The notes: generated by a model not told the origin, from the sequence alone. Shown: positions 34,503 through 44,366, counted from the stretch's first letter. The stretch: 64,000 nt of DNA from Sabellastarte sp. h YS-2021 (GCA_964017235.1 OZ024940.1:2728001-2792000), one strand, 5' to 3'. Made by a program: numbers and translations.

Positions 34503-34688
34503 GGGGTCATATTCTACAACTATACTTAGACCATTTCTTAAAAATTTCAACTAAGAAATGATGAAACTGAACATTCCTAACTTTTGCTTCGTGAATACAA
34601 AGTGCAAGAAAAATTTCAGTGAAAAAACCTTTTCCCTTACTTAGATCTAAGGTCACCTTATCTAAGTACTGTTGTAGAATACGACCCC
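34503..34688. mobile_element. 186-bp MITE with GGGGTCATATTCTACAAC ends
   Basis: The left GGGGTCATATTCTACAAC is mirrored by GTTGTAGAATACGACCCC at the right. The interior includes TTAGATCTAAGG, a palindrome. It resembles in plan the GGGGCCGGATTCACGAAAG elements but has different ends. Confidence 0.85.
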
Positions 34689-34689
34689 T

Positions 34690-35690
34690 CGATAATAACA
34701 GTTGATTGCCTATTTTTTTGTAAATAAACGACCATTTATGGAAAATTAAAATCAACTTCAACTCTACAGTATACCAACAACACTTTTGACACCAACTTAT
34801 GGATTATTTCGACTCTAGCCACAAAATCCCACCAAATTTGACCCCCGATAAACAACCCCGGGTGTCTTGTTATTTCTAATACAGTAGCTTAAAACTCTCA
34901 ATAACTACATATTTTTTCTAACGTCTTGGAAACTGACGGAAAAAAATTGACATGAATATCAACACAGCTATTTAGCACAAGAAGAGTCTTTATTGTTGTT
35001 TCTTTTTTTTTAAAATGTCACTATCAATGGTCAATTCCACACTTAAAATGTTGTGTTTACAACTTCGGCAATGGTTACTTGTCATCAATTTAACCCTTTT
35101 TTTAATCTTTTCTTTTAACCAGTGAATAAACACATGAAACACAAGTCGTGTACTTTTTTCCACTGGCGACCTAACCAGCAAAAATAACTTGCGGAAATTA
35201 AGAAAACAAGACCATACGCTAAGCCACACTGCATCACATCCACAAAATGAAAAAATGCAATCGCTTTTAAACATTTATACACGACTTAACAACGACCTAA
35301 AAGCAGGGATTCCATATCTTACAAATATATATTTTTTTCAAAATATATACATTTATATTTATACATCTCTTTGTGCAAAATGGAAAAAAAAACGACACAT
35401 GCACGAAATGGTAATTGAAACCAAACTGACTGGCAAAAATCAACAAACATATTTTCAAAAATTGTATATCTTTTTATCTTTCCTACAAAAAAAGAAAGAA
35501 AGATAAACCCAGAAAAAGGTTTTTGCTGACAAAAACGAAGCGGCCCTGATGAAAAAGTGCGAAGTCATCCGTAAAAGATGTCAACATATGCATCATAAGC
35601 AATAGAAACTGTGAACTTTATTGCACTGTTTATGTTACTTGTCCATATTCTCATCTTTAATAAGTGTGCACAATTAAACTGAGGTCAGCT
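34690..35690. other. AT-rich intron without gene
   Basis: No exon-like segment. Short overlapping frames on both strands (34990-35506) show no known domain. Confidence 0.5.
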
Positions 35691-35699
35691 GAACAATAC

Positions 35700-36800
35700 A
35701 ATAGCTGGAGATTAAAAACTCCATAATTTCACTGCAAGGTGGCCATAACTTCATTCATATTGGGACTTTAAGGTGACCATAAAATAAGAATGTCCCTTTT
35801 CTCATCCTTTATAAGTGTATAAAGTTTAGCTCAGGTCAGCTGAACAATAAGATAGCTGGAGGCTGAAACTTCCTTTTTTTCACTGTAAGGTGACCATAAC
35901 TTCATTCATATTGCGACTTTAAGGTGACCATAGCATGAAAATGTCACTTCAATATCAATATATGTTAGATATGGAAAAAGAAACGGGCCAGATGGCTTTA
36001 TTCAAATTTTATGACTTTAGATTGGCTATAACACCAATTATATTATTAAAGGTCACCATAAAGTCAAGATAACACTTTGGTTTGCCATCCTTTAAAGGTG
36101 TGCAAAGTTTAACTGAGGTCAGTTGAACATTAAGATACTTGGAGGCTGAAACCCCCCTTATTTCACTTTAAGGTGGCTACAACTCCATTCATAATGAGAG
36201 TTTAAGGTGACCATAAGTATTAATTTTATTTAGTTTAATACCAGTGATAATTTAGATATAAAAAATGGAAAAAGAAAGGAGCCAGAGGATTTTATTCCAA
36301 TTTGATGACTTTAAACAGGCCTTAGGTCCATTAACATTTTGAGTTTAAGGTCACCATAAAGTCAGGATATTTCTTTGGCAAATCTTAATATATGTGCCAA
36401 GTTTGGTTGAAAAAAGTGAAAAAATAAGTGAACTGGAGGGCTAAAAGCCCCTTTTTTGACATTAAGGTGACCTTAAGATTGCAGATACAGGGCTAAAACT
36501 TTGGCATGTGAAAGATTATCAAAAAGTAGCTGAATAAGTTATTCCAACAAAACGCCGAAATCCTGACCATTTTTGAGATACAGACCAAGTACCCATTTTA
36601 AAAAAATTTACGAAAATAAAACGCCTCCCATTCAGGCATCTATGGTCCGATTGATGAGAAAATCCTTTCCGACCTTCGAAATTTGGTCTAGAATGTACCT
36701 GATAAATTTTATAGCACAGGTGTGTGTGGTTTTTTCCAAAACACGATGACAGGGTGTTTTTGAAAAATGCTTTAGGTTACCTTAAGTAAAGTTTAAGGTC
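35700..36800. repeat. Degenerate tandem repeats with TTTAAGGTGACCATAA
   Basis: TTTAAGGTGACCATAA-like blocks recur at least ten times, alternating with CTGAGGTCAGCTGAACAATA, ATAGCTGGAGGCTGAAAC and AACTTCATTCATATTG. The unit is about 60-180 bases. No coding potential. Confidence 0.8.
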
Positions 36801-36959
36801 TCCACAAAGTATCCCCAAATTTTTTACTGCCCCTATAGTTTTAAAGAAAGATAAGGAGGAAAGAAAAATTTGAAAGCGTAAGAAGTTATTCAAGGGAGAC
36901 CATAATCCTGCGGCAGCAGCAGCGATCAGTCAAACTTTGGTGAAAACAAATAGGCGTCC

Positions 36960-37590
36960 CTGACGGGCCGCTTAATAATGACAATAATCTTATTTCGATA
37001 TTATTTACACCTGTTTTAGCGGTAAGTAAAAAAAAAAAATGTATTTATTTTAAAAATTTAGAAATTATGAAAAAAAAAATAAAATTTTTTTTTGGTCAAA
37101 CATACAGCAATATACACACACACACTTCAAAATTTTTTATTTACACTTTTATTGCTTTAAAAACGATTATACTTAATGTACATTTTTGTTTATACATTTT
37201 AAATTGTACAGTGCAATTAAATGCACTTAAAAACACCACAGTTTGTAAATTATCTAGAGTGTTTAACACTATGTTTTTGTGCAAAATGAGTCGATTTCTA
37301 TATTAACTATTTGGTAGTCATGAATATTAAAATCTCCCCCAAACTACCAAGTTATCAAAACTACTTGGAAAAGGTGAAATTAGGGGAAAAACGAGTTACA
37401 TTTTTAAAACTGTGTCAAATATTTTAAAAGAACATTTAAAAAGATGGTTAAAACATTGAAATAGTTTCGAAAAGTAAAAAAAAATTATTTGTGCAAAGAC
37501 AGTGTTACTTTGAAATAGTTTTGTGCGAAAACTTTCTTTCGAGTGGTCGTGAAAATGTTGCAAATAAATTAGGCAGAATTGGAGACTTGT
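36960..37590. other. Very AT-rich intron
   Basis: Low-complexity A/T runs with a short CA repeat near 37117. No gene is visible. Confidence 0.6.
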
Positions 37591-38035
37591 GGTTTTAGGA
37601 CAAAATCCCATGTGGACAACAAATCCACGGGAAAAAATCCCCCATATACTCAAAGTACACAAATTCCCTACCCTCTCTCAGTCAAAATAGAATCCAATCA
37701 ATCTACAAAAATCTAGTTTTTATTTAGATTTTGTATGGGACACAAAAGCCCACCTGGACAAAAAAAATATGTAAGAAATCCCCTCATTTTAGCATTTTCT
37801 CAGTTTGACTCACTTTTATTTTTAACCAGGTAGCCGCATGGGATCAAGCAAATTTATTATTCATTTTTAAGATTTAGCTGGACAAAAGACCAAATGGACA
37901 AAAGGTATATAGGAAAAACTCCCTTCATACGACTGTAATTGAACTCCAATTCCAGTTGTATTATTTCCCAGTGTCAAACAAAACCCCAAGTGGACACAAA
38001 CACTTTCAGAAAAAATCCCTCCCCCCGGTCCACTC
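37590..38035. repeat. Degenerate units of about 110 bp ending at the E10 donor
   Basis: Blocks of the form CCCAnnTGGACAnAA followed by AGAAAAAATCCCTCCCC recur about four times. The last one ends at the E10 donor (GTGAGTGG). This is another array that touches a splice site. Confidence 0.7.
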
Positions 38036-38037
38036 AC

Positions 38038-38114
38038 CTGTGGTATCTGTATTTTGACTAGTTGAGTTTTTTCCTGGCAACAGGGAACGTCTGGCTCCAC
38101 CACTACTGTTACTC
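38038..38114 (-). CDS. CLASP exon E10
   Basis: 77 bases; GCACAG acceptor, GTGAGT donor. It encodes GSNSSGGARRSLLPGKNSTS then QNTDTT. Phase agrees with E9 and E11. It is a short Ser/Gly-rich linker exon without a specific conserved motif, and may be subject to alternative splicing. Confidence 0.8.
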
Positions 38115-38389
38115 CTGTGCAAAAAATAAACACAAACATTACTTCAGCTTATCTTTTAGTAACGTTCTCTCACAAGTCTCGACGCAATTTTAAAATCGAG
38201 ATCGCCATTTCAACATTGCCAAAGAAATTATCAACACTCACAATGTCAAATTTTCATATCAATGAGCCTAATCACTTAATAAGAGCCACTATGCTTGCAA
38301 TGAAATTGGAATATATAACGTGCAGGAACAATTTCTCACCATAACAGAGCATACCTAAAGTAGTCCAAAGGAAGAGACCTATTGTTTTA

Positions 38390-38820
38390 ACATTAGAATT
38401 AATTTCCTTCAAGTGAAGAAGAGGTACCTCAGTTTGATAAATGAGGTACCAAGTTGACTCAAAAACACCTGGGGTCAATTGCAGATGTACCTTGGTTGAA
38501 TGCCTAAAGGGTTACTTTGGCTCAATAGTACAGATACTGGGTTCAAAAGTAGAGGTATCTTTGTTGAACAAAAGAAGTACCTTGCTTTGACAATAACAGT
38601 ACCTTGGCTCAATAGGAGAAGGGGTACTTAAGCTCCATAAAAAAGATTTCTTGGGTTGAAAAGTACACACACCAAGGTTCATCAGTAGAGGTACCTCCAT
38701 TCAACAGAAGAACTACCTTTGCTCAAAAGAAGACAGGCCTTGGTTCAACAAGAGAGGTATATATATATAAAAAAGTACCTGGGTTAAATAAGGGTACTTG
38801 GGTGAAGCAGAAGAATTGTA
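38390..38820. repeat. Minisatellite on the donor side of E9
   Basis: GAGGTACCTTnGTTnAACA-type units of about 30-45 bases recur roughly ten times, up to within 25 bases of the E9 donor. Confidence 0.8.
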
Positions 38821-38841
38821 AGAAGAAAATGCGTCACCTAC

Positions 38842-39096
38842 CCGTACAACATCTGGGATCGCTCTGTACTCATTGACCTTGCTCTGGATTTCGCAGCAGC
38901 GGAGGTCGCCGACTTGTTCGCCACTCTGCCGGGCCCCACCCCACCTCCGCCCCCACCCCCAGGGGGGCCCCCAATAGAGCTGCTGCTCGAGGAGTTACTC
39001 AGCTCGCCCTGCAGCTGTTTCTGCTTGGTGGGGTCGAGGGAGTTGAGCAGACTCTCGGCCTGATCTCGGAAGTGGTCGTGGAAGCCCCAGAATGCT
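38842..39096 (-). CDS. CLASP exon E9: end of TOG2 and start of linker
   Basis: 255 bases; acceptor TATTGTAG, donor GTAGGT. A GTGACG site 6 bases further would bring in an in-frame TAG, which supports the upstream donor. It encodes KAFWGFHDHFRDQAESLLNS, matching the last TOG2 helix of vertebrate CLASP (K-C/T-Y-W/M-G-F/L-x-x-HF). It then goes through LDPTKQKQLQGELS and a poly-Ser and poly-Gly tract to SRARSMSTERSQMLYG. The first bases and acceptor are duplicated 102 bases upstream. Confidence 0.95.
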
Positions 39097-39262
39097 CTAC
39101 AATATAACAGGAATGAGCAAGCAATCAGTGACCGAATAGATCGATCACATGTCTTGAGTTGCTCAAGATAACAGTGGTCGTGGAAACCCCAGAATGTTCT
39201 ACAATATAACAGGAATGAGCAAGCAATCAGTGACCGAATGGATCGGCCACATGTCTAGAGTT
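39071..39262 (-). repeat. 102-bp tandem duplication containing the E9 acceptor
   Basis: AGTGGTCGTGGAAGCCCCAG at 39071 recurs as AGTGGTCGTGGAAACCCCAG at 39173, and the following ACAATATAACAGGAATGAGC is identical in both copies. The unit holds the first 26 bases of E9, the acceptor, and intron with a CAGTGACCGAATnGATCG motif. The upstream copy provides a complete second acceptor (exon start 39198). Confidence 0.95.
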
Positions 39263-39335
39263 GCTCAAGATAACAGAAAACATAAAAAGAAATTTAACAC
39301 GAGTCAACAATAATATTCACCCTCAATATATTATT

Positions 39336-39358
39336 CCCCCCCCCCCCCCCCCCCCCCC
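39336..39358. repeat. Poly(C) run of 23 bases
   Basis: An uninterrupted C tract; it reads as G in the CLASP transcript. Confidence 0.9.
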
Positions 39359-39431
39359 TTTAATAGGACCTCTGGAACATATTGTAATATCCTCACGTAT
39401 ATCAGTTCTATTAATACCTGGGCTTCCGGGG

Positions 39432-39540
39432 ACTCCCCTTTAGCTCATCTGGTTAAAGAGCTAGACTTGTGTTTACATTCTGTGTGTAACCAGATGGCTG
39501 GGAGTTCGAGACACAGCAGAACCAATCAATAATTTCTCCC
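39432..39540 (+). repeat. tRNA-like sequence, probably a SINE head or tRNA pseudogene
   Basis: TTAGCTCATCTGGTTAAAGAGC resembles a tRNA D-arm/A box (first 20 bases) and GGGAGTTCGAGACAC a B box, about 50 bases apart. I cannot fold a complete cloverleaf with a clear anticodon stem, so a functional tRNA gene is unlikely. Confidence 0.4.
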
Positions 39541-39569
39541 TTCCCACTACAATCTGTCTATGTGAGGTT

Positions 39570-39807
39570 TAGGGGGCCACGGTGGCAGAGTGGTAACACT
39601 CTCGCCTCCCACCTCTGAGGCCGGGGTTCGATTCCCGGCACGGCCTCAAGTGGGAAAGCTGGTAGTTGCTTGCCGTTGGTCGGCAGTTTACACTAATCCT
39701 AACGAACTGTATGTACTGGTTTCCTCTGCCCTTCCAACTACCCGTCGTGATATGACCTGTACAGTGTTGAAAGCGACGTAAAACCCCAAATAAATAAATA
39801 AATAAAA
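39570..39807 (+). mobile_element. Family A SINE, plus strand, with 12-bp target duplication
   Basis: It starts GGGGGCCACGGTGGCAGAG and ends CCCCAAATAAATAAATAAA. CTATGTGAGGTT is exact at 39558-39569 and 39808-39819. The orientation gives a direct view of the A box, B box and AT-rich tail. Confidence 0.95.
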
Positions 39808-39947
39808 CTATGTGAGGTTCATTAGTATTTTCTCGAACATGCTGAACCTTGGACACAATTAACCGATCAGTCGGTGTTTAATGCAAGACACACTACCCGG
39901 CTAGCACATTTTTGCACATAACTTCAGGCTTAACGCTAAAAACTCAC

Positions 39948-40085
39948 TTCCTGGAGTGAGCGCGGGTGTCGGCATCCGCGTCACTGATACCCTTCTTGAT
40001 GCTCTCCTGTATGACGGCGATGTGTCGCTCCAGCGTGTGTGTGGGCCAGGTCTGCAGTACCTGGCAGAGGTACTCACAACTCTCC
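39948..40085 (-). CDS. CLASP exon E8: TOG2
   Basis: 138 bases; TTTTTTCCAG acceptor, GTGAGT donor. It encodes RESCEYLCQVLQTWPTHTLE and RHIAVIQESIKKGISDADAD, then TRAHSRK. This is nearly colinear with vertebrate CLASP FLLQEWQTHSLERH, VETIKKGIHDAD and EARxEARK. These are the fifth and sixth HEAT repeats of TOG2. It is among the strongest matches in the window. Confidence 0.97.
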
Positions 40086-40287
40086 CTGGAAAAAAGGTAC
40101 AAATATTTTTCAGTAGAGGTACTTAAAGGGACTCCCTGAAAGTGACAGAAATATCCGAGAGAGGAACTCCCCACTCTAAAAGTATAAATTGTACTCGAGA
40201 GACTGAAAACTGAAACCATAGAAATATCTGACTGAGGTACCCACAACTCTTTATGAAAAGGTAGATTTATGGGTCATAGGTACGTAC
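40086..40287. repeat. 202-bp intron built from echoes of the E8 start
   Basis: The junction block at 40068-40100 (GAGGTACTCACAACTCTCCC then TGGAAAAAAGGTAC) recurs as GAGGTACCCACAACTCTTTA then TGAAAAGGTAG at 40231-40264. Weaker copies (GAGGTACTTAAAGGGACTCC, GAGGAACTCCCCACTCT) lie between. The whole E7-E8 intron appears to derive from a unit of about 55 bases that includes the exon edge. Confidence 0.75.
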
Positions 40288-40358
40288 CTTCGGATGATGT
40301 TGGACTTGTTGTTGAAGTTCTGCGTTAATAGCGGCACCAGCCTCTGGGCATGGGTGTG
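40288..40358 (-). CDS. CLASP exon E7: TOG2
   Basis: 71 bases; TTCCAG acceptor, GTACGT donor. It encodes HTHAQRLVPLLTQNFNNKSN IIR in one run, matching vertebrate CLASP HTHxPRLIPxITSNCTSKSVxVRRR. It forms HEAT repeat 4 to 5 of TOG2. The codon for the next Arg is shared with E8. Confidence 0.96.
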
Positions 40359-40394
40359 CTGGAAGAAATAAATAAATAAATAAAATATCATCTG

Positions 40395-40600
40395 CGACTG
40401 TTGGCCAAATGGGTAATGGCACTTATTTAGGTATACAGAGGACGTGGGTTCAAACCCTGGTACAGGCACACATACAGAGTGGGTCAGAAGACCACTTAAA
40501 ACTACGGTCCTCTAGCACTGAGTCCTATCCCCAGTGGCAGGCTAAAGAACCTCAGGGACGTTGATAAAATGGTCATCATTGCTGTGACCTTCCCCTGCCA
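40395..40600 (+). mobile_element. SINE family D, diverged, plus strand
   Basis: GGTTCAAACCCTGGTACAGG is the B-box region and CCCAGTGGCAGGCTAAAGAA the body. It is truncated near 40600. Confidence 0.8.
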
Positions 40601-40636
40601 AAATACTAAATGCGAAACCCACCTAATCTCTCAGAA

Positions 40637-40930
40637 TTGTATCTGCCACTGTGGCCCAGCGGGTAACACACTCACCTTGGAACACAGAGGATATGGGTTC
40701 AAACCCAGATACAGGCAGTTACACAGTGGCTCAGATGACCACTTAAAATGGCGGTCCTCTGTCATTGGGTCCTGTCCCCAGTGGCAGGCTAAAGAACCTC
40801 AGGGACGTTGATAAAATGGTCATCCTTGAGCCTCTGTCTTTCAGTTAGGGGTTGAATGTCAGTCACTAGAGAGCTTAGGTTGTACTTGTGTATAGTCAGG
40901 ATGGGGTCAAATAGTTGTTCGAGTATTACA
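40637..40930 (+). mobile_element. SINE family D, plus strand
   Basis: It starts TATCTGCCACTGTGGCCCAG, has the GGTTCAAACCC B box and continues through the family body. It lies 40 bases downstream of another family D copy in the same orientation. Confidence 0.88.
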
Positions 40931-41124
40931 AGATGTTGCACTAATTTTTAAATATACATCACTTTTTCTTTTGTCAAAAACTCTTACTCTGCTGGAAACC
41001 CACCTTTAAGGTACTGGAGACATTATTTGCATGCAAGAGTCTGTTTAACTATTTAATTCCTGCCCGGTTTAATCTGCTGGGAAACCTTTATCATGTAACC
41101 AGTATCTGCATCCATGTTTATCAT

Positions 41125-41887
41125 TTATCAGACTTGGCTTACCTTCTCTTGCTTACCTTTTACCTGCCGACCTGTCTTTCTCCATGCCTTACTGTACTCC
41201 TCTCTATTTGCTTACCTGTACGTGCTTACATTCCACTTACACTCACTTGCTTACAGACGTATCTGCCTACTTCCATCTGCCTACTAGTGCTGGGACGAGT
41301 TGACGGTAACTCGAGCGATATTTGGGGATCACATCGAGTTACGCAATATAAACTCGAGTTTTCACAAAATAAATAATGATATACTTACCTTGTCTCAAGG
41401 GGACATTTTTGGAACTGATCAAACCATCAAAACTTAAAAACTCAATAAATAATGGCCATTTTAATATTAACCTTAGCTGCGTGGCTGTTCCATGACGTGC
41501 ACATACATATCGGTACATTTTAAATGGTAAAAAAATATTTTTTCTTGCAATAAAAAGGTACTTAACACAACTGGTAATAATATTTGGATTTTTCTTATTT
41601 TACTTTTATTTTTGTGTATTTACTCGAGTTCAACTCGTTTCTAACAAATGATCCTCGATCTGCAAAAATCGCCGACGATCCCAGCACTACTGCCTACCCA
41701 TACCTGTTTACCTGCTTACTATCTACTGTATTTATTTTGCTTACCCATCTCTCTGATCCCCCTTCATTTGCTTACCTTTATCCGCTTACCAGTATCCACC
41801 ACCCCTACCAGTTACTGATTCATACTAACTACAAATCTGATAAATCTCCTTATCTAATCCAGTTGCTGGGCTTATCTTATCGCTTAC
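41125..41887 (-). repeat. Donor-like GTAAGC array downstream of E6, with a hAT-type insertion
   Basis: On the minus strand, the real E6 donor CAG|GTAAGC is followed for about 760 bases by irregularly spaced copies of GGTAAGCA, GGTAAGCG, GTAAGCAG and CAGGTAAG. Plus-strand forms are CTTACCTG and TTTGCTTACC. I count at least a dozen. A hAT-type element (41285-41689) splits the array. Many of the copies are good 5' splice site matches. Confidence 0.8.
41285..41689. mobile_element. 405-bp hAT-type MITE, exact 8-bp target duplication
   Basis: The ends are TAGTGCTGGGACGAG and, inverted, TAGTGCTGGGATCGTC-like. CTGCCTAC is exact at 41277-41284 and 41690-41697. The interior has GTAACTCGAG/CTCGAGTT segments. 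It has no transposase. Confidence 0.92.
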
Positions 41888-42023
41888 CTGCAGGATGAAG
41901 CGGATGCACACGGCGCCAGACGAGGCCATGATTTTGGCACTGTTCTGAATCAGGTTCACCAGATGGCTGAACACGATCTCCGCGAAGTGGTCCAGCTTGT
42001 TGCCGAGCTGCTGTGACAGGTAG
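41888..42023 (-). CDS. CLASP exon E6: TOG2
   Basis: 136 bases; TTTTACAG acceptor, GTAAGC donor. It encodes YLSQQLGNKLDHFAEIVFSH, LVNLIQNSAKIMASSGAVCI and RFILQ. It matches vertebrate CLASP HLSxxLGNKFDHGAEAIxPT and FNLIPNSAKIMATSG, the most conserved part of TOG2 (HEAT 3-4, with the NSAK(I/V)MA(T/S)SG loop). The first codon base pairs with the end of E5 to give Ala. Confidence 0.98.
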
Positions 42024-42298
42024 CTGTAAAACAACAAGATGCTGTTGCCGTGGTAACTTGAAACAAATAAACAGAAAACCCTCATCGGCAATACGGGGGG
42101 GGATGGATTGGAAGGAGGGTGGTAGCGATTGAGGGGTGGGGGTGGTGATTTTGTTTTTATATCCAAAATATGATTACTTCTTCCTTTGAAGTTGCATCCA
42201 TTACATTAGTAATGTCGACCTGAAAGCCAAACTCCTTTAAAAATCCAGGAATATTTTTTTTTTTTGTATGCGGAATATGACCCTGTGTAAAAGTAAAT

Positions 42299-42314
42299 CC
42301 CCCCCCCCCCCCCC
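42299..42314. repeat. Poly(C) run of 16 bases
   Basis: An uninterrupted C tract in the E5-E6 intron. Confidence 0.9.
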
Positions 42315-42544
42315 ACCTCTTCAAACTGAAACTTCTTTTTATGAAAAAGTATTTAACTTCTTGGGTTAACTTTATTTTACATAAACAAAAGGGGCTTTAA
42401 AGCAAACAAATATATCCCTCAGCAGACAGCACATTTAGTGCACGAGGTACTAGGAAGGACCCCCGGGGGTAGGAATTCCTGGGAAATTCTCCTACCCTGG
42501 GGGAGAGGGGGAGGGGTGGGGGGTGGGGAGGATTTCCAGGTCAG

Positions 42545-42772
42545 AGGATTTCGTGGTACATCACTTTCAACACTGTACAGGTCATATCAAAACAGGTAGT
42601 TTTGTGGGCGGAGGAAACCAGTACATACAGTCAGTGTCAAGGTTCTGTACTGTAAACTGCCGACCATCGGTAAAGCAACTACCAACTTTCCCACATGGGG
42701 TCCGGGGTTTGAACCTCCGACCTCAGAGGTGGGAGGCGAGTGTGTTACCACTGCACCACCGTGGATCCCAAG
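42545..42772 (-). mobile_element. Family A SINE, diverged
   Basis: CACTTTCAACACTGTACAGG and GGCGGAGGAAACCAGTACAT are present, and the tRNA-like head ends near CCACCGTGGATCCC. The tail side is lost. Confidence 0.88.
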
Positions 42773-42870
42773 GTTCTCAGAGTTTTCCCTCGGGCTTCCT
42801 GCAAGGAATTTCTTTTTTTTTTTTATGCCACAAGATCAACACACAGGAGACAAAAGTGACCATCACTCAC

Positions 42871-43016
42871 GCTATGGTGATACACGCCTCTCGGACCACC
42901 TGGGAGCGGAGATCCTTCACGCAGAGCACGCAGGGGCTTTCCAGGTTACGTAACAAGGGGTAGAAGTCGTCGTAGTCCGCTGCCCCGGAGATCAGCAATG
43001 CCCTCAGGGATTTGAG
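42871..43016 (-). CDS. CLASP exon E5: TOG2
   Basis: 146 bases; CTTTCAG acceptor, GTGAGT donor. It encodes LKSLRALLISGAADYDDFYP, LLRNLESPCVLCVKDLRSQV and VREACITIA. It matches vertebrate CLASP LKKIRSLLxAGAAxYDxFFQ, LRLLDGAxKLSAKDLRSQVV and REACITLAH. It makes up HEAT 2 and part of HEAT 3 of TOG2. It starts in phase 0. Confidence 0.98.
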
Positions 43017-43189
43017 CTGAAAGACAGATGGGAAAAAGACTTCAAATGCATTAACTGTATGTAAAATAGCCCCAAGAACCCCAGCCCGCAGGTACAACTA
43101 AATGGGCAAACAACATTGAGATTTGGTAAAATCTTAAGTATCAACTTCAGTTGTAAGAAGTATCCGGAATGCTCAAGACGTCAGATTCA

Positions 43190-43560
43190 TTGGCTGTGGA
43201 ACATCCACAAGCTTTAAGACCCAAAAACATTCAAAGTGTTGCCATGGCAACAGTTGTCGCCGGATACCCCCCAAAACCTAATCAGCTCTAGATTCTGTTG
43301 CGGTAAACATAACCTGAAAGTTTGGTGAAAATCCGTGCATTAATTTAGGCTGTGGAACACCCACCAACTTTAAGACCCCAAAATCTTAAAAGTGCTGTCA
43401 TGGAACCAGTTGTTACCGGATACCCCTCAAAACCTATTCAGCTCTATATCCTCTTGGGGTAAACATATCCTGAAAATTTGGTGAAAATCCATGCATAGGT
43501 TTAGGCTGTGGAACACCAACAAGCTTTATGCCCGCCGCTGCCACCGCCCGGACGGCGCAG
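43190..43560. repeat. 156-bp tandem repeat, about 2.4 copies
   Basis: GGCTGTGGAACA(T/C)CCACnA starts units at about 43193, 43348 and 43504. Units include TGGTGAAAATCCGTGCAT and GCCATGGCAACAGTTGT. Similar words occur at 10495-10600, so the unit also exists as a dispersed copy. Confidence 0.85.
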
Positions 43561-43985
43561 GGGACGACTATAACCCCAGCCTTTGTGGGCTGGGGGATTA
43601 AAAATGGGAGAAAATTTCAAAATGAAAGGAAGAAATAGATCTGAGGATTATACTATCATACGAGTGCATAGCATGATTATTATATTGTTTTATGCAGCAT
43701 ACCTCGTGGTTATCGGCGGCAGAACCGCCTCCGAGATTTGGTGTGTCCATCATCACTACAGGCGGGATAATTCGTAGCTTTTATAGACGTTGGGCGAAAT
43801 GCCCCTGCCCTTTGCCTACCGTGTGAGGTTTGTATGCCACCTTGAGAGACAGTGGCGAAACGTCCAGTTCCTCCACTCACCTTATGTCGCCGTGTTACAC
43901 CGAAACCCGACCGAGTCACAGCCGTGGACCACACACCTTCAGTTACAGTAGCAAGAAATTCACCCACGCATGCTCGCTTTACCGA
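43560..43985. other. Non-coding intron segment
   Basis: It begins with a GC-rich CCCGCCGCTGCCACCGCCCG patch and continues as unique sequence. The frame at 43710-43967 minus has no recognisable domain and no phase-compatible splice sites that I can identify. Confidence 0.5.
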
Positions 43986-43989
43986 ATTC

Positions 43990-44366
43990 TAGTGGTGTGA
44001 ACGGTAAACCGGTATACCGCAATTCGTTTCGTTTAGGTAGAAACGACGAAATCCGCAAAGAATATTTAAGTACCAGTAATTGAAAACGTCATTATATTAG
44101 GCTTTCTGCTGGTTAATACTTCATTGAAACAATAAAGAACGTATATATCTGAGGAAACAGCTTACCTCTTTACTTTATATTACGGTAAATGAAGTTTACA
44201 AACTTCAAAAGATCTCGCGAATCCATGTTTCCTATTGGGAATATTGCTCATGTACGCTCGCGTAAAACTTTTTACCATATCTCTGCACACTTTCGAAATC
44301 CCGGATTTTGTTCGGTTTCAAAGCCACGGAAACCGGTTTTAATTTTCAGAACCGGTCCGACCACTA
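43990..44366. mobile_element. 377-bp hAT-type MITE
   Basis: It has TAGTGGTGTGAACGGTAAAC at the left and CCGACCACTA at the right. The flanks CCGAATTC and CCATATTC agree at 6 of 8 bases, as in an aged target duplication. ACCGGT palindromes lie near both ends. Confidence 0.8.

Noticed and set aside
39432-39540. tRNA gene
   Set aside because: A- and B-box-like words are present, but I cannot form acceptor and anticodon stems with a clear anticodon; more likely a SINE head or pseudogene.
43710-43967. Minus-strand frame as an extra CLASP exon between E4 and E5
   Set aside because: E4 and E5 join directly in phase and in the conserved VNA-LK-(I/L)R order, and no compatible splice sites bound the frame.
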